Assembly (NCBI RefSeq): GCF_003050705.1
Contig: NZ_QAOG01000003.1
Span: forward strand, 124,001 to 188,000
Direction: 5' to 3'
Origin: Sphingomonas aurantiaca
GTDB lineage: Bacteria; Pseudomonadota; Alphaproteobacteria; Sphingomonadales; Sphingomonadaceae
DNA: 64,000 bases
Shown here: piece after piece, positions 51,341 to 59,942 of the stretch
How the letters are laid out: the number at the start of each line of letters is the position of its first letter
Numbering within the stretch: position 1 is the stretch's first letter
The notes under the pieces: generated by a model
Database searches by the model: none
What the model was told of the DNA's origin: nothing
What the model saw: the letters and a program-made list of their open reading frames with translations, nothing else
Translations under genes and position numbers: made by a program

Positions 51341-53224
51341 ATGCGTATCCCCGCACTAGCCACCGCCCTGACGCTCGTCCTCGCATCCCCCGCCGTCGCG
51401 CAGACGATCGCGCCGATCCTCACCACCCCCGACGCGCGCGATCCGCACAGCTACGCCCGCCCCGCAGAAGCCCGCGTCACGCATGTCGCGCTCGATCTCG
51501 CCGCCGATTTCGACACGCACGTCATCCGCGGCATCGCGACACTCGACATCCTGGCCAAACCGGGCGCGAAGCTCGTGCTCGACGACAATGGCCTCAAGAT
51601 CGTCACCATCACCGACGCCAACGGCAACGGCAAGCCGCTTGCCTACGAAGTCGGCGCGGTCGACAAGATCCACGGCGCCCCGCTGACCGTCACGCTGAAC
51701 GGCGCCGATAAGATCCGCATCGCCTACGCCTCGTCGCCCGACGCCAAGGCGCTCCAATGGCTCACCCCGGCGCAGACCGCGGGCAAGAAGCAGCCGTTCC
51801 TGTTCAGCCAGGGCGAGGCCATCCTCAACCGCAGCTGGATCCCGACGCAGGACTCCCCCGGCATCCGCCAGACCTGGGAGGCGAAGATCGCCGTCCCCAA
51901 GCAGCTCACCGCGGTGATGAGCGGGCTCGCCACGGCCAAGCCGACCTGCGTCGCCGATCGCTGCACCTTCCAGTACAAGATGGACAAGCCCGTCGCACCG
52001 TACCTGATCGCGCTCGCGGTCGGCGATATCGCGTTCAAGTCGACCGGCCCGCGCACCGGCATCTGGGCCGAGCCCGCCACGCTTCCCAAGGCGGCGTATG
52101 AATTCGGCGAGCTCGAGAAGTTCGTCGCGGCGGCCGAGGGGCTGTACGGCCCGTATCGCTGGGGCCGCTACGACGTGCTGGTTCTGCCGCCGTCGTTCCC
52201 GTTCGGCGGCATGGAGAACCCGACGCTGACCTTCGCCACGCCGACCGCGATCGCGGGCGACCGCAGCCTCGTCTCGTTGATCGCGCACGAACTCGCGCAC
52301 AGCTGGTCGGGCAACCTCGTCACCAACGCGACCTGGGACGATTTCTGGCTCAACGAGGGCTTCACCAGCTATTTCGAGAACCGGATCATGGAGGCGCTGT
52401 ACGGCAAGCGCCGCGCCGACATGGAGGCCGACCTCGCCTGGACCGACATGATGGCCGCGGTGAAGGAGGCCGGCGGCCCGGCCGCGAAGGACACGCAGCT
52501 CCACCTCGATCTCGACGCCGCGCGCGATCCCGACGACGGCATGACTCAGATCGCCTATGACAAGGGCGCATCGTTCCTCCGCACGATCGAAAAGCAGGTC
52601 GGCCGCGCGCGCTGGGATGCGTATCTGCGCAGCTATTTCGACCGCCACGCCTTCCAGCCACAGACCAGCGCAGGCTTCCTCGCCGATCTCAAATCGAAGC
52701 TGCTCACCCCCGCCGAGGCCAAGACGATCGGCGTCGACACCTGGGTCTACAGCCCCGGCATTCCGGCGAATGCGGTGCATGTCACGTCCGCCGCGTTCCC
52801 AGCGGTCGATGCCGCGGCGAAGGCCTATGCGGCAGGCGGCCCCTTGTCCGGCGTTCCGGGGAAGGCGACCACGCAGGAGATCACGCGCTTCCTGTCGCAG
52901 CTCCCGCGCACACTCCCGGCCGAGCGGCTGAAGGCGCTCGACGCCGCATTCGGCTGGAACATGACGGGCAATGCCGAGATCCGCTTCGCCTGGCTGCAAC
53001 TCGCGCTCGCCAATCACTATGCGCCTGCAGACGCCTCGGCCGAGCAGTTCCTGACATCGCAGGGGCGGCGGAAATTCGTCGCGCCACTGTTCCAGCAGCT
53101 GATGGACTCAGGGGACTGGGGCCACACGCTCGCGATGGACATCTACGGCAAGGCGCGGGCGGGCTATCACGCGGTCACGCAGGTCACCGTGGACCGCATA
53201 ACCGGCTGGAAACTCATGAACTGA
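51341..53224 (+). CDS. Exported M1-family aminopeptidase (LTA4-hydrolase-like)
   Basis: Zinc aminopeptidase, 627 residues. The signal peptide ends at PAVAQ (about residue 21). A beta-saddle domain comes first, then GGMENPTLTF (exopeptidase motif) and the zinc site HELAHSWSGN with NEGF (H316, E317, H320, E339). The C-terminal helical domain resembles leukotriene-A4-hydrolase-type peptidases. It should trim N-terminal residues from peptides in the periplasm. CGGAG lies before the ATG. Confidence 0.95.
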   Translation: MRIPALATALTLVLASPAVAQTIAPILTTPDARDPHSYARPAEARVTHVALDLAADFDTHVIRGIATLDILAKPGAKLVLDDNGLKIVTITDANGNGKPLAYEVGAVDKIHGAPLTVTLNGADKIRIAYASSPDAKALQWLTPAQTAGKKQPFLFSQGEAILNRSWIPTQDSPGIRQTWEAKIAVPKQLTAVMSGLATAKPTCVADRCTFQYKMDKPVAPYLIALAVGDIAFKSTGPRTGIWAEPATLPKAAYEFGELEKFVAAAEGLYGPYRWGRYDVLVLPPSFPFGGMENPTLTFATPTAIAGDRSLVSLIAHELAHSWSGNLVTNATWDDFWLNEGFTSYFENRIMEALYGKRRADMEADLAWTDMMAAVKEAGGPAAKDTQLHLDLDAARDPDDGMTQIAYDKGASFLRTIEKQVGRARWDAYLRSYFDRHAFQPQTSAGFLADLKSKLLTPAEAKTIGVDTWVYSPGIPANAVHVTSAAFPAVDAAAKAYAAGGPLSGVPGKATTQEITRFLSQLPRTLPAERLKALDAAFGWNMTGNAEIRFAWLQLALANHYAPADASAEQFLTSQGRRKFVAPLFQQLMDSGDWGHTLAMDIYGKARAGYHAVTQVTVDRITGWKLMN

Positions 53225-53361
53225 GCCAGTCTGGCTGACGAATATGGGCGTTGGTCGGTGCGGCAACACGCTTCGTCGGATATGGTTCCCGGCGCGCTTT
53301 CAATTAAATCGAACCTCCCGTAGCCAGACTGCGACAAACGGGTTTTGGCCGGGGGGTCTCG

Positions 53362-53985
53362 ATGAATTTCAAGGCGTTAGCAGCGCGTTTTGCGCTGGTG
53401 GTATCGTGCGGCCTGATGACGGCCACACCGGCAGCAGCCCAGTTCTGGCAGTGCGTGACGTTCGCCCGCTCGGTGTCGGGCATCGAGATCCGCGGCAACG
53501 CAAACACCTGGTGGAGCCAGGCCGAGGGTCGCTACGAGCGTGGCCACACCCCGAAGGCCGGTTCGGTCCTCGCCTTCTCGCCGACCTCGCGGATGCGCGT
53601 CGGCCATGTGGCGATGGTCTCGAAGGTCGTCAGCGACCGCGAAGTCCTCCTCACCCACGCCAACTGGTCGCGCCCCGGCGCGGTCGAGACCAACGTCCGT
53701 GCGGTCGACGTCTCCGACGCTGGCGACTGGAGCATGGTCAAGGTCTGGTACGGTCCGCAGGGCGGTCTCGGCACCTCGGCCTATCCGACCAAGGGCTTCA
53801 TCTATTCGGGCCATGCCCCGGCCGGCGGCACGCTCGACGCGCCTGCGCAGCCCTCGTTCCAGATGGCCAGCGCCACGCGCACCGTCACCGCAACGCAGCG
53901 CGCCAACGCCGCGCAGCTCGCAAGCGTCCAGCACGGCCCGACCGACCCCCGCGGCATCTTCACGCTGGTGAACGAGGCGAACTGA
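53362..53985 (+). CDS. Exported CHAP-domain amidase/peptidase
   Basis: A 207-residue protein. The signal peptide ends at TPAAAQ (about residue 27). The CHAP domain starts at once with the nucleophile in FWQCVTFARS, then GNANTWW, the His of VGHVAMVSKV, and LLTHANWSRPGAVE for the third residue. A Pro/Ala-rich tail of about 70 residues follows. CHAP enzymes cut peptidoglycan peptides; here probably cell-wall remodelling in the periplasm, as there is no lysis module or phage gene nearby. Confidence 0.88.
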   Translation: MNFKALAARFALVVSCGLMTATPAAAQFWQCVTFARSVSGIEIRGNANTWWSQAEGRYERGHTPKAGSVLAFSPTSRMRVGHVAMVSKVVSDREVLLTHANWSRPGAVETNVRAVDVSDAGDWSMVKVWYGPQGGLGTSAYPTKGFIYSGHAPAGGTLDAPAQPSFQMASATRTVTATQRANAAQLASVQHGPTDPRGIFTLVNEAN

Positions 53986-54095
53986 GGTTCTGCTGGGCGA
54001 TGTGGTGCCAGGCTGGTCCGGCACCCGCTACCGCCCCAACGTCTCGCACTGATCCCCCCCGGACAGTTTGACGCCCAAACGCTACCCTAAAGAAG

Positions 54096-54202
54096 CCCCC
54101 CCCCGGCGAAGGCCGGGGCCCAATTGGCGAGGTTTCGGTAACGGCGCGCAACGCCGATCAGCGACGTTTCCCAATTGGACCCCGGCCTTCGCCGGGGAGG
54201 TG
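54096..54202. repeat. Class II palindromic repeat
   Basis: Arms CCCCCCCCGGCGAAGGCCGG and CCGGCCTTCGCCGGGGAGGT with inner CCCAATTGG boxes on each side. Same organisation as the copies at 45344 and 60863. Confidence 0.85.
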
Positions 54203-54274
54203 CATTGGTCAATGTGCTGCGACGGCGACGCACATCTCTAAAAGCGCAAAAAGGGCCGATCCGCCCTACCCCCT

Positions 54275-54328
54275 TGTTCTCCCGCGAAGGCGGGAGCCCA
54301 GTCTGGATCCCCGCCTTCGCGGGGAAAC
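54275..54328. repeat. Class III palindromic repeat
   Basis: CTCCCGCGAAGGCGGGAG, a short linker (CCCAGTCTGGAT), then CCCCGCCTTCGCGGGG. Almost the same as the copy before kdpC at 19121. Confidence 0.85.
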
Positions 54329-54377
54329 ACTCTTAGCTCGGCAACGATAAGCGACGCCCATCACGGGCTGAATTTCC

Positions 54378-54866
54378 TCAAGCAGCCTTAAACGTCAGCG
54401 CATCGCCGTTCATGCAATAGCGCTTCCCCGTCGGCTTTGGGCCATCGTCGAACACATGCCCAAGATGCCCGCCGCATCGCCGGCAATGCACCTCTGTCCG
54501 CGCCATCCCCATCGTCGAATCGACCCGGGTCCGCACCGCGTTCGGCATCGGCTGCCAGAAGCTCGGCCAGCCCGTCCCGCTCTCGAACTTGGTCTTCGAC
54601 GAGAAATTCGGCAGGCCACATCCGCCGCACGCGAAGATCCCCGCGCGGTGTTCGCCGTTCAGCGGGCTCGAATAGGGTCGCTCGGTGCCCTCCTTGCGCA
54701 GCGTAGTATACGCATCGGGCGACAGCTTCTTGCGCCACTGCGCGTCGGTCAGCGTGACCTCGAACCGCTCGGCGGCCTGTGCGGGCTGCGACGTGCACCC
54801 CCAGAGCGCAAAGCCGGCGACACCCGCTCCGGCAAGCGTAAGAAAAGCGCGGCGGTCCTGGGTCAT
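54378..54866 (-). CDS. msrB: Exported peptide-methionine (R)-S-oxide reductase MsrB
   Basis: Reduces the R form of methionine sulfoxide; 162 residues from ATG 54866 (GGAG 6 nt upstream, inside an alternative ATG at 54878). The N-terminus is a twin-arginine signal, QDRRAFLTLAGAGVAGFALW, ending in a Cys (WGCTSQ) that might be lipidated. The catalytic domain has zinc-binding CGGCG and CRRCGGHLGH, GTGWPSFW, and the catalytic Cys of RYCMNGDAL (C151). It should repair oxidised envelope proteins rather than cytoplasmic ones. No msrA is nearby. Confidence 0.94.
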   Translation of the reverse strand: MTQDRRAFLTLAGAGVAGFALWGCTSQPAQAAERFEVTLTDAQWRKKLSPDAYTTLRKEGTERPYSSPLNGEHRAGIFACGGCGLPNFSSKTKFESGTGWPSFWQPMPNAVRTRVDSTMGMARTEVHCRRCGGHLGHVFDDGPKPTGKRYCMNGDALTFKAA

Positions 54867-54927
54867 GTTCGTCTCCATGGTTCGGATATAGGTACGCGCG
54901 AACCGACCGATAAGGTGACGCCAACGC

Positions 54928-56163
54928 TCAGTATTTGCTGATTTCCACCGGCAGCGTGCGATAGCCGTGGACGAAGCACGCGTTCACGCGAGTCGGCTCC
55001 TCCAGCACGTTTACGCGCATCCGGCGTTTCGCCATCTCCTCCAGCAGGATCGCGATCTGCATCTCGGCCAGCCGCGCGCCGACGCAGCGGTGGATGCCAT
55101 GCCCGAACGCCAGATGCCGCCGCGCATTGGCGCGATCCACCTGGATCGCATCCGCATCGTCGCCGAACACGCTCTCGTCGCGGTTCGCCGAGATGTACCA
55201 GAGGACCAGCTTGTCGCCCGCCTTGATCGATTGCCCCATCAGCTCGGTATCCGCGGTCGCGGTGCGGCGCATATGCGCGAGCGGGGTCTGCCAGCGCAGG
55301 ATCTCGCTCACCGCATTGGGGATCAGCGCCGGATCCGCCTCGAGCTTGGCGCGCGCGTCGGGAAACTTGTCGAGCCCATAGGCGAGCGCGGACATCGAAT
55401 TGCGAGTCGTGTCGTTGCCGCCGACGATCAGCAGGATGAGGTTCCCGATGAATTCATTGTGATCCATGTGCGACATCGCGTCCGAATGGATCATCATCGA
55501 GATCAGGTCGGGGGTCGGCTCCTTGTCGATCTTCGCATCCCACAAGGTTTTGAAATACGACCCGCATTCGAACATGTGGACAAGGCGTTGCTGGCGAAGC
55601 TCCTCGCTCTTCACCAGCTCGATATCGCCCGCCCAGTCGGACCAGAAGGTGAGCTTCCGGCGGTCGGCCCAGGGGAAATCGAACAGGATCGCGAGCATCT
55701 GCGTGGTGAGTTCGATCGCGACCGTGTCGACCCAGTCGAACCGCGTGTTCCACGGCAGGCTGTCGAGCATCGCCGCGGTCCGGCTGCGGATATCGCCCGA
55801 CATCCGCGTCATCTCGCTGGGCGTGAAGGCGGGGGCGACGGTCCGGCGCTGGCCGGTATGGACCGGCCGGTCGCGCGCGATGAACATCGGCATCTGGACG
55901 TCGCGCTCGGCGACGAAATCGGCGATCGTGATGCCGCCCGCCTCGGACGAATAGAGCTCGGGGAGCGACTCGACTTCGACGATGCCCTTGTAGTTCGAGA
56001 CCGACCAGTACGGACCGTAGTCGGAGTGCTCGACATAATGCACCGGCGACTCGGCGCGCAGCCGGGCGAACGGCGCCTGCCAAAGGTCGTCGCGGTAGAG
56101 TTCGGCGCGACTCACATCGAGCGGATCGACCGCTACGTCCACGTCCCGCGCCAGAGTCGCCAT
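54928..56163 (-). CDS. Cytochrome P450, CYP153-like
   Basis: Soluble P450, 411 residues from ATG 56163 with a perfect AGGAGG 6 nt upstream. Motifs: the I-helix IVGGNDTTRNSM, the K-helix ExxR in SEILRWQTP, and the heme loop AFGHGIHRCVGARLAEMQ with ligand C360. The sequence around the I-helix and heme loop resembles CYP153 terminal alkane/fatty-acid hydroxylases, which use a separate ferredoxin and reductase. Neither is next to it. A 14-bp palindrome lies 39 bp upstream. Confidence 0.92.
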   Translation of the reverse strand: MATLARDVDVAVDPLDVSRAELYRDDLWQAPFARLRAESPVHYVEHSDYGPYWSVSNYKGIVEVESLPELYSSEAGGITIADFVAERDVQMPMFIARDRPVHTGQRRTVAPAFTPSEMTRMSGDIRSRTAAMLDSLPWNTRFDWVDTVAIELTTQMLAILFDFPWADRRKLTFWSDWAGDIELVKSEELRQQRLVHMFECGSYFKTLWDAKIDKEPTPDLISMMIHSDAMSHMDHNEFIGNLILLIVGGNDTTRNSMSALAYGLDKFPDARAKLEADPALIPNAVSEILRWQTPLAHMRRTATADTELMGQSIKAGDKLVLWYISANRDESVFGDDADAIQVDRANARRHLAFGHGIHRCVGARLAEMQIAILLEEMAKRRMRVNVLEEPTRVNACFVHGYRTLPVEISKY

Positions 56164-56201
56164 CGTCACCCTCCTATATTTTGGCACAGGAGAAGCTTTG
56201 C

Positions 56202-56215
56202 TGACACCTATGTCA
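56202..56215. promoter_or_regulatory. Palindrome upstream of the P450 gene
   Basis: TGACA, CCTA, TGTCA: a perfect inverted repeat with a 4-bp spacer, 39 bp before the P450 ATG. On the minus strand it overlaps TTGACA, a consensus -35 hexamer. It looks like the operator of a TetR- or MarR-type regulator, but no such gene is adjacent and no convincing -10 was found. Confidence 0.5.
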
Positions 56216-56272
56216 ATAGGGTTGATCCGAAGGCCCAGGATCCTCCCCCCGGCCGGGGAGGATCGAGCGGCC

Positions 56273-57508
56273 CTACGCGGTCGCCTTGGCCTTACGCCGC
56301 CAGAACGGCCGCGCGCTCCCCGATTGCAGCACGCCGCGCCGGAACAGCCGCGCGCCCACCGTGATGAAGATCGTCACCCACAGCGCCTGCCACGCGAGCG
56401 CCGCGACATGCGGCCACAGCTCGGGGGAATTCGCCGCGCGCCCGGCCATCGCGAACGGCGACGACAGCGGGAACAGCTCGGCGGCGGTCGCGATCCAGCT
56501 GCCGGGACGCGAGACCGCGGCCGACGACAGCCCGAACATCGCGACCTGCAGGATCGTGATCGGCAGCGACAGCATCTGGATCTCGCGCATCGTCGAGGCC
56601 TGCGCGCCGACGCCCAGGAACACCGAGCCGAGCAGCAGGTACGCCATGCTGAAATAGGCCGCAAACAGCAGCGCGAACGTCGGTCCGCCGACCGCCGGCG
56701 TCAGGTCGCCCAGTGCCGCCGCCGCGCCCGCCGGCATCAGCGTCGTGATCTGGCTGACCACCGTCCCCCAGAACGCGACGAACAGCACCGCGACGCCGAA
56801 CATCCCGATCAGTTTGCCGAAGAACACCGATTCGAGCGGCACCGCGGCGGCGAGCACCTCGATCACCTTGTTGTTGCGCTCCTCGGCCATCGTGCCGACG
56901 ACCTGGCCCGACAGGAACAGCGTCAGGAAGAAGATCCCGAACACTGCGAAGAAGGCGGACTGGTGCTGGCCCCCGACCGACGTCGTCGAGCGCGTGACCG
57001 GCGTCTTGGTCGCGGCGATCGCCGGCAGCGCGCCGCCCAGATTCTGCGCCGCCAGCGTCGTCTGCGCGAGCACGCCCAGATAATCCGCCGAGCGCCGTCC
57101 GCGCGGACCGTACAGGATCTGCGGCGCGTCGAGCGGGCCGTAGAGCACCGCCGACGCATCGACGTCCTTCGTCTCGAACGCGGCGCGCGCCTGCGCGGCC
57201 GGATCGGCGGCGGGCGCGACCGTGGTCAGTGCCGGGGGTGCCTCTTCGTCGCGGAACAGCGCGCGCAAGCCCGCGTCGGCCTGCGTGATCGGCCGCGCGG
57301 TCCCGGCGGGGACGATCGCGATGATCCGAGTCTTGTCCTGCGCGCCGCCGCTGACGCTGGCCGCACCCATCCCGCCGATCGCGCCGAACGATCCCATGAT
57401 CACCGGCGCGAACAGGAACAGCAGGAAGATCGGCGTGAAGACGGTGGCGATAAAATCGCGCCGCGCGATCGTGAAGGTCTGGCGGAGAGTCCGGCGAAAC
57501 CGCGTCAT
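56273..57508 (-). CDS. ABC-2-type transporter permease (NatB-like)
   Basis: A 411-residue inner-membrane permease with one N-terminal span (DFIATVFTPIFLLFLFAPVI), a large periplasmic loop (about residues 60-210), then five or six spans near the C-terminus (QSAFFAVFGIFFLTLFLSGQ, VGTMAEERNNKVIEVLAAAV, LLFAAYFSMAYLLLGSVFLG). MAEERNNKVIEVL is the usual ABC-2 loop. Partner of the ATPase whose stop overlaps its ATG by 4 bp. Possible cargo: Na+ or a small toxic compound, as for NatAB; not certain. Confidence 0.9.
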   Translation of the reverse strand: MTRFRRTLRQTFTIARRDFIATVFTPIFLLFLFAPVIMGSFGAIGGMGAASVSGGAQDKTRIIAIVPAGTARPITQADAGLRALFRDEEAPPALTTVAPAADPAAQARAAFETKDVDASAVLYGPLDAPQILYGPRGRRSADYLGVLAQTTLAAQNLGGALPAIAATKTPVTRSTTSVGGQHQSAFFAVFGIFFLTLFLSGQVVGTMAEERNNKVIEVLAAAVPLESVFFGKLIGMFGVAVLFVAFWGTVVSQITTLMPAGAAAALGDLTPAVGGPTFALLFAAYFSMAYLLLGSVFLGVGAQASTMREIQMLSLPITILQVAMFGLSSAAVSRPGSWIATAAELFPLSSPFAMAGRAANSPELWPHVAALAWQALWVTIFITVGARLFRRGVLQSGSARPFWRRKAKATA

Positions 57509-58431
57509 GCCGCGTCCTCCTTCGCCACGTCGCCATGCTGGCCGACGATCCGGACGAATGCCTCGTGCAGGCCGGGCCGCTCGATCGACAGCCCCGAAAT
57601 CCCGTACCCCGCGTCGATCAACCGCACGAGCAAGCTCTCGATCCCCTCATTGGGCAGCTCGAACCGCCAGCTATCCCCGTCCGCCGCCGCATCCGCCGGC
57701 AACACGCCGCGGATCGCGGGGTCGGGGCGGTGTGGCGTATAGTGAACCCGCTGCGGCAGGATCCCGCGTGCGTCCGCCACCGTCCCCTCGAACCGGCGCT
57801 TGCCGCCCGCGATGATCGCGAGCCGGTCGCACAGCCGCTCGGCATGGCTCATGATATGCGTCGAGAACAGGATCGTCGCGCCGCGGTCGCGCTCGGCCAG
57901 GATCAGCGCCTCGAGCCGCTCCTGATTGACCGGATCGAGCCCCGAAAACGGCTCGTCGAGCACCAGTAAATCGGGCTGATGCACGACCGAGCCGAGCAGC
58001 TGCACCAGCTGCGCCATGCCCTTCGACAGCTTGCGGATCTTCTCGTCGACCGCATGGCCGAGCCCGGCAGCCTCCATCAGCACGACCGCGCGCTCGCGGC
58101 CGGTCTTCCAGTCGAGCCCGCGCAGCGCCCCCAGAAATGCGATCGCCTCGCGCGCCTTCATCGCCGGATACAGCCCGCGTTCCTCGGGCAGATAGCCGAC
58201 CCGGTCGCTCGCATCCCGCGGATTGTCGTAGCCGAGCAATGTGCGCGATCCGGCGTCGGGCTCGATGATCCCCAGCAGCATCCGCAGCGTCGTCGTCTTG
58301 CCCGCGCCGTTGGGCCCAAGCACGCCGTACACCGAGCCGCGCGGCACCATCATGTCGACGCCGTCGACCACGCGCCGGTCGCCGAACCGCTTCACGATTC
58401 CGCTGGCGGTGACCGCCCATTCATCGTTCAC
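57505..58431 (-). CDS. ABC transporter ATP-binding protein (NatA-like)
   Basis: A 308-residue ATPase from GTG 58431 (AGGAAG upstream); TTG 58437 is a weaker alternative. Walker A GPNGAGKTTTLRML, the signature near KLSKGMAQLVQLLGSVVHQP, Walker B DLLVLDEPFSGLDP, and the switch His in STHIMSHAERL. The Met-Ala in the signature (SKGMAQ rather than SGGQ) is common in NatA-type exporters. It energises the permease downstream. Confidence 0.93.
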   Translation of the reverse strand: MNDEWAVTASGIVKRFGDRRVVDGVDMMVPRGSVYGVLGPNGAGKTTTLRMLLGIIEPDAGSRTLLGYDNPRDASDRVGYLPEERGLYPAMKAREAIAFLGALRGLDWKTGRERAVVLMEAAGLGHAVDEKIRKLSKGMAQLVQLLGSVVHQPDLLVLDEPFSGLDPVNQERLEALILAERDRGATILFSTHIMSHAERLCDRLAIIAGGKRRFEGTVADARGILPQRVHYTPHRPDPAIRGVLPADAAADGDSWRFELPNEGIESLLVRLIDAGYGISGLSIERPGLHEAFVRIVGQHGDVAKEDAA

Positions 58432-58475
58432 GCGCAATCTTCCTCTCGAGGCTGGCCTCGTGGTAGCGGGCGGAC

Positions 58476-59537
58476 GTGGCGCAAGACAAGCTGGAACACC
58501 GCCTTAAGGCCAAAGCGGCCGAATTGGGCTTTGCCGCCTGCGGAATCGCGCGCGCGGATGCCGCGCCGCGCGCGGGCGAACGGCTCCACCAATGGCTCGC
58601 CGACGGCCGCCACGGCGACATGATCTGGATGGAGGAGCGCAAGCACCACCGCGAAAGCCCCGCCGGCCTCTGGCCCGAGGTGCGCAGCGTCATCGCGCTC
58701 GGCATGAGCTACGCGCCCAAGGACGACCCGCTGCGCTTTGCGGACGAGGGCGGGGTAGGGCGCATCTCGGTCTACGCGCAGGGCCCCGACTATCACGACG
58801 TCGTGAAACGCCAGTTGAAGGCGCTCGGGCGCTGGCTGGCGGCGGAGGCGGGGCGCGACTTGCCCCCCTTCGACCTGAAAGTGTTCGTCGACACCGCGCC
58901 GGTGATGGAAAAGCCGCTCGCCGAAGCCGCCGGGCTCGGCTGGCAGGGCAAGCACACCAACCTCGTCAGCCGCGATCATGGCAGCTGGCTGTTCCTCGGC
59001 GCGATCTACACCACGCTCGATCTGGAACCGGACAAGGGCGGCGTCGACACCTGCGGCACCTGCACCGCCTGCCTCGGCGCATGCCCGACCGACGCGTTCC
59101 CCGCGCCGTTCCAGCTCGATGCCCGCCGCTGCATCTCCTATCTCACGATCGAGCATGCCGGCCCGATCCCGCACGAATTCCGCGCCGCGATCGGCAACCG
59201 CATCTATGGCTGCGACGACTGTCTGGCCGTGTGCCCCTGGAACAAGTTCGCCGCAGCCGCCAACGCGAACCTAGCCTTCCACCCTCGCGCCGAACTCGTT
59301 GCGCCGGAGCTGGCGGACATCCTCGCGCTCGACGACGCCGGCTTCCGTCAGGTCTTCGCCGGCTCCCCGATCAAACGCATCGGCCGCGACCGCATGATCC
59401 GCAACGCGCTGATCGCCGCGGGCAACAGCGGCGATCTACGCCTCGCCCCGCTCGTGCAGGATCTGCTGGCAGACGAAAACCCGGTGGTGCGCGACGCCGC
59501 GGACTGGGCGCTGTCCCGCCTCGGCGCGCCGTCCTAA
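58476..59537 (+). CDS. queG: Epoxyqueuosine reductase QueG
   Basis: Last step of queuosine synthesis: reduction of epoxyqueuosine to queuosine in tRNA, using cobalamin and two [4Fe-4S] clusters. It has 353 residues and starts at GTG 58476. VDTAPVMEKPLAEAAGLGW with GKHTNLVSRDHGSWLFLG is the cobalamin/active-site region. Clusters: CGTCTACLGACP (about 192-203) and CDDCLAVCPWN (about 246-256). A short HEAT-like end follows. It is divergent from the ABC operon, with only 44 bp between the starts. Confidence 0.96.
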   Translation: MAQDKLEHRLKAKAAELGFAACGIARADAAPRAGERLHQWLADGRHGDMIWMEERKHHRESPAGLWPEVRSVIALGMSYAPKDDPLRFADEGGVGRISVYAQGPDYHDVVKRQLKALGRWLAAEAGRDLPPFDLKVFVDTAPVMEKPLAEAAGLGWQGKHTNLVSRDHGSWLFLGAIYTTLDLEPDKGGVDTCGTCTACLGACPTDAFPAPFQLDARRCISYLTIEHAGPIPHEFRAAIGNRIYGCDDCLAVCPWNKFAAAANANLAFHPRAELVAPELADILALDDAGFRQVFAGSPIKRIGRDRMIRNALIAAGNSGDLRLAPLVQDLLADENPVVRDAADWALSRLGAPS

Positions 59538-59570
59538 CCTTCGCTGCTACGGAATCGTTGGAGCCGACGC

Positions 59571-59942
59571 CTACTTCCCGCCCTCGCGCCGGGTGAGCGC
59601 GGCGACGCAGCTGGCGCGATCGATCGTGCTGCCGTCGAGTTCGCGGGCGTCGAGATAGGTGACGCGGGGGGCGTCGGATCCCTTGGGATAGAGATACGCG
59701 TCGAGCACGCAGATCCCGCTCTGGAACTGGAGTTTGCGCGCGCTGCCTTCGCGGACGTCGGCATCGGGCTGGCCGAACAGCCGGGTCAGACCGGCGGCGT
59801 CCTGGCCCAGCACGCGCTCCAGCCCGACGCTCGTATAGGGGATTGCGGGCCGTCCGACCGCGGGCTTGGCCACCGGTGCGGCGCACCCCGCCAGCCCGGC
59901 GCCGAGTGCGAGCGCCAGTCCCGTCGTCGTCAATCGCGTCAT
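59571..59942 (-). CDS. Small lipoprotein, unknown function
   Basis: A 123-residue protein with a lipoprotein signal peptide (MTRLTTTGLALALGAGLAGC, lipobox LAGC). The mature part has LERVLGQDAAGLTRLFGQPD and a two-cysteine domain (GICVLDAYLYPKG, RASCVAAL). It resembles small alphaproteobacterial lipoproteins with a BamE/SmpA-like FGQPD turn, but I cannot name a family. Its ATG overlaps the EI24 gene stop by 4 bp. Confidence 0.75.
   Translation of the reverse strand: MTRLTTTGLALALGAGLAGCAAPVAKPAVGRPAIPYTSVGLERVLGQDAAGLTRLFGQPDADVREGSARKLQFQSGICVLDAYLYPKGSDAPRVTYLDARELDGSTIDRASCVAALTRREGGK

Larger units (their letters stand above)
53986..54377. other. Gap between the CHAP and msrB genes, filled by repeats
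   Basis: A 392-bp stretch with no gene. It holds a class II repeat (54096-54202) and a class III repeat (54275-54328) separated by about 70 bp of sequence in which I see nothing. Confidence 0.7.

Noticed and set aside
53362..53985. CHAP protein as a phage endolysin
   Set aside because: It has its own signal peptide and no holin, tail or integrase genes are near.
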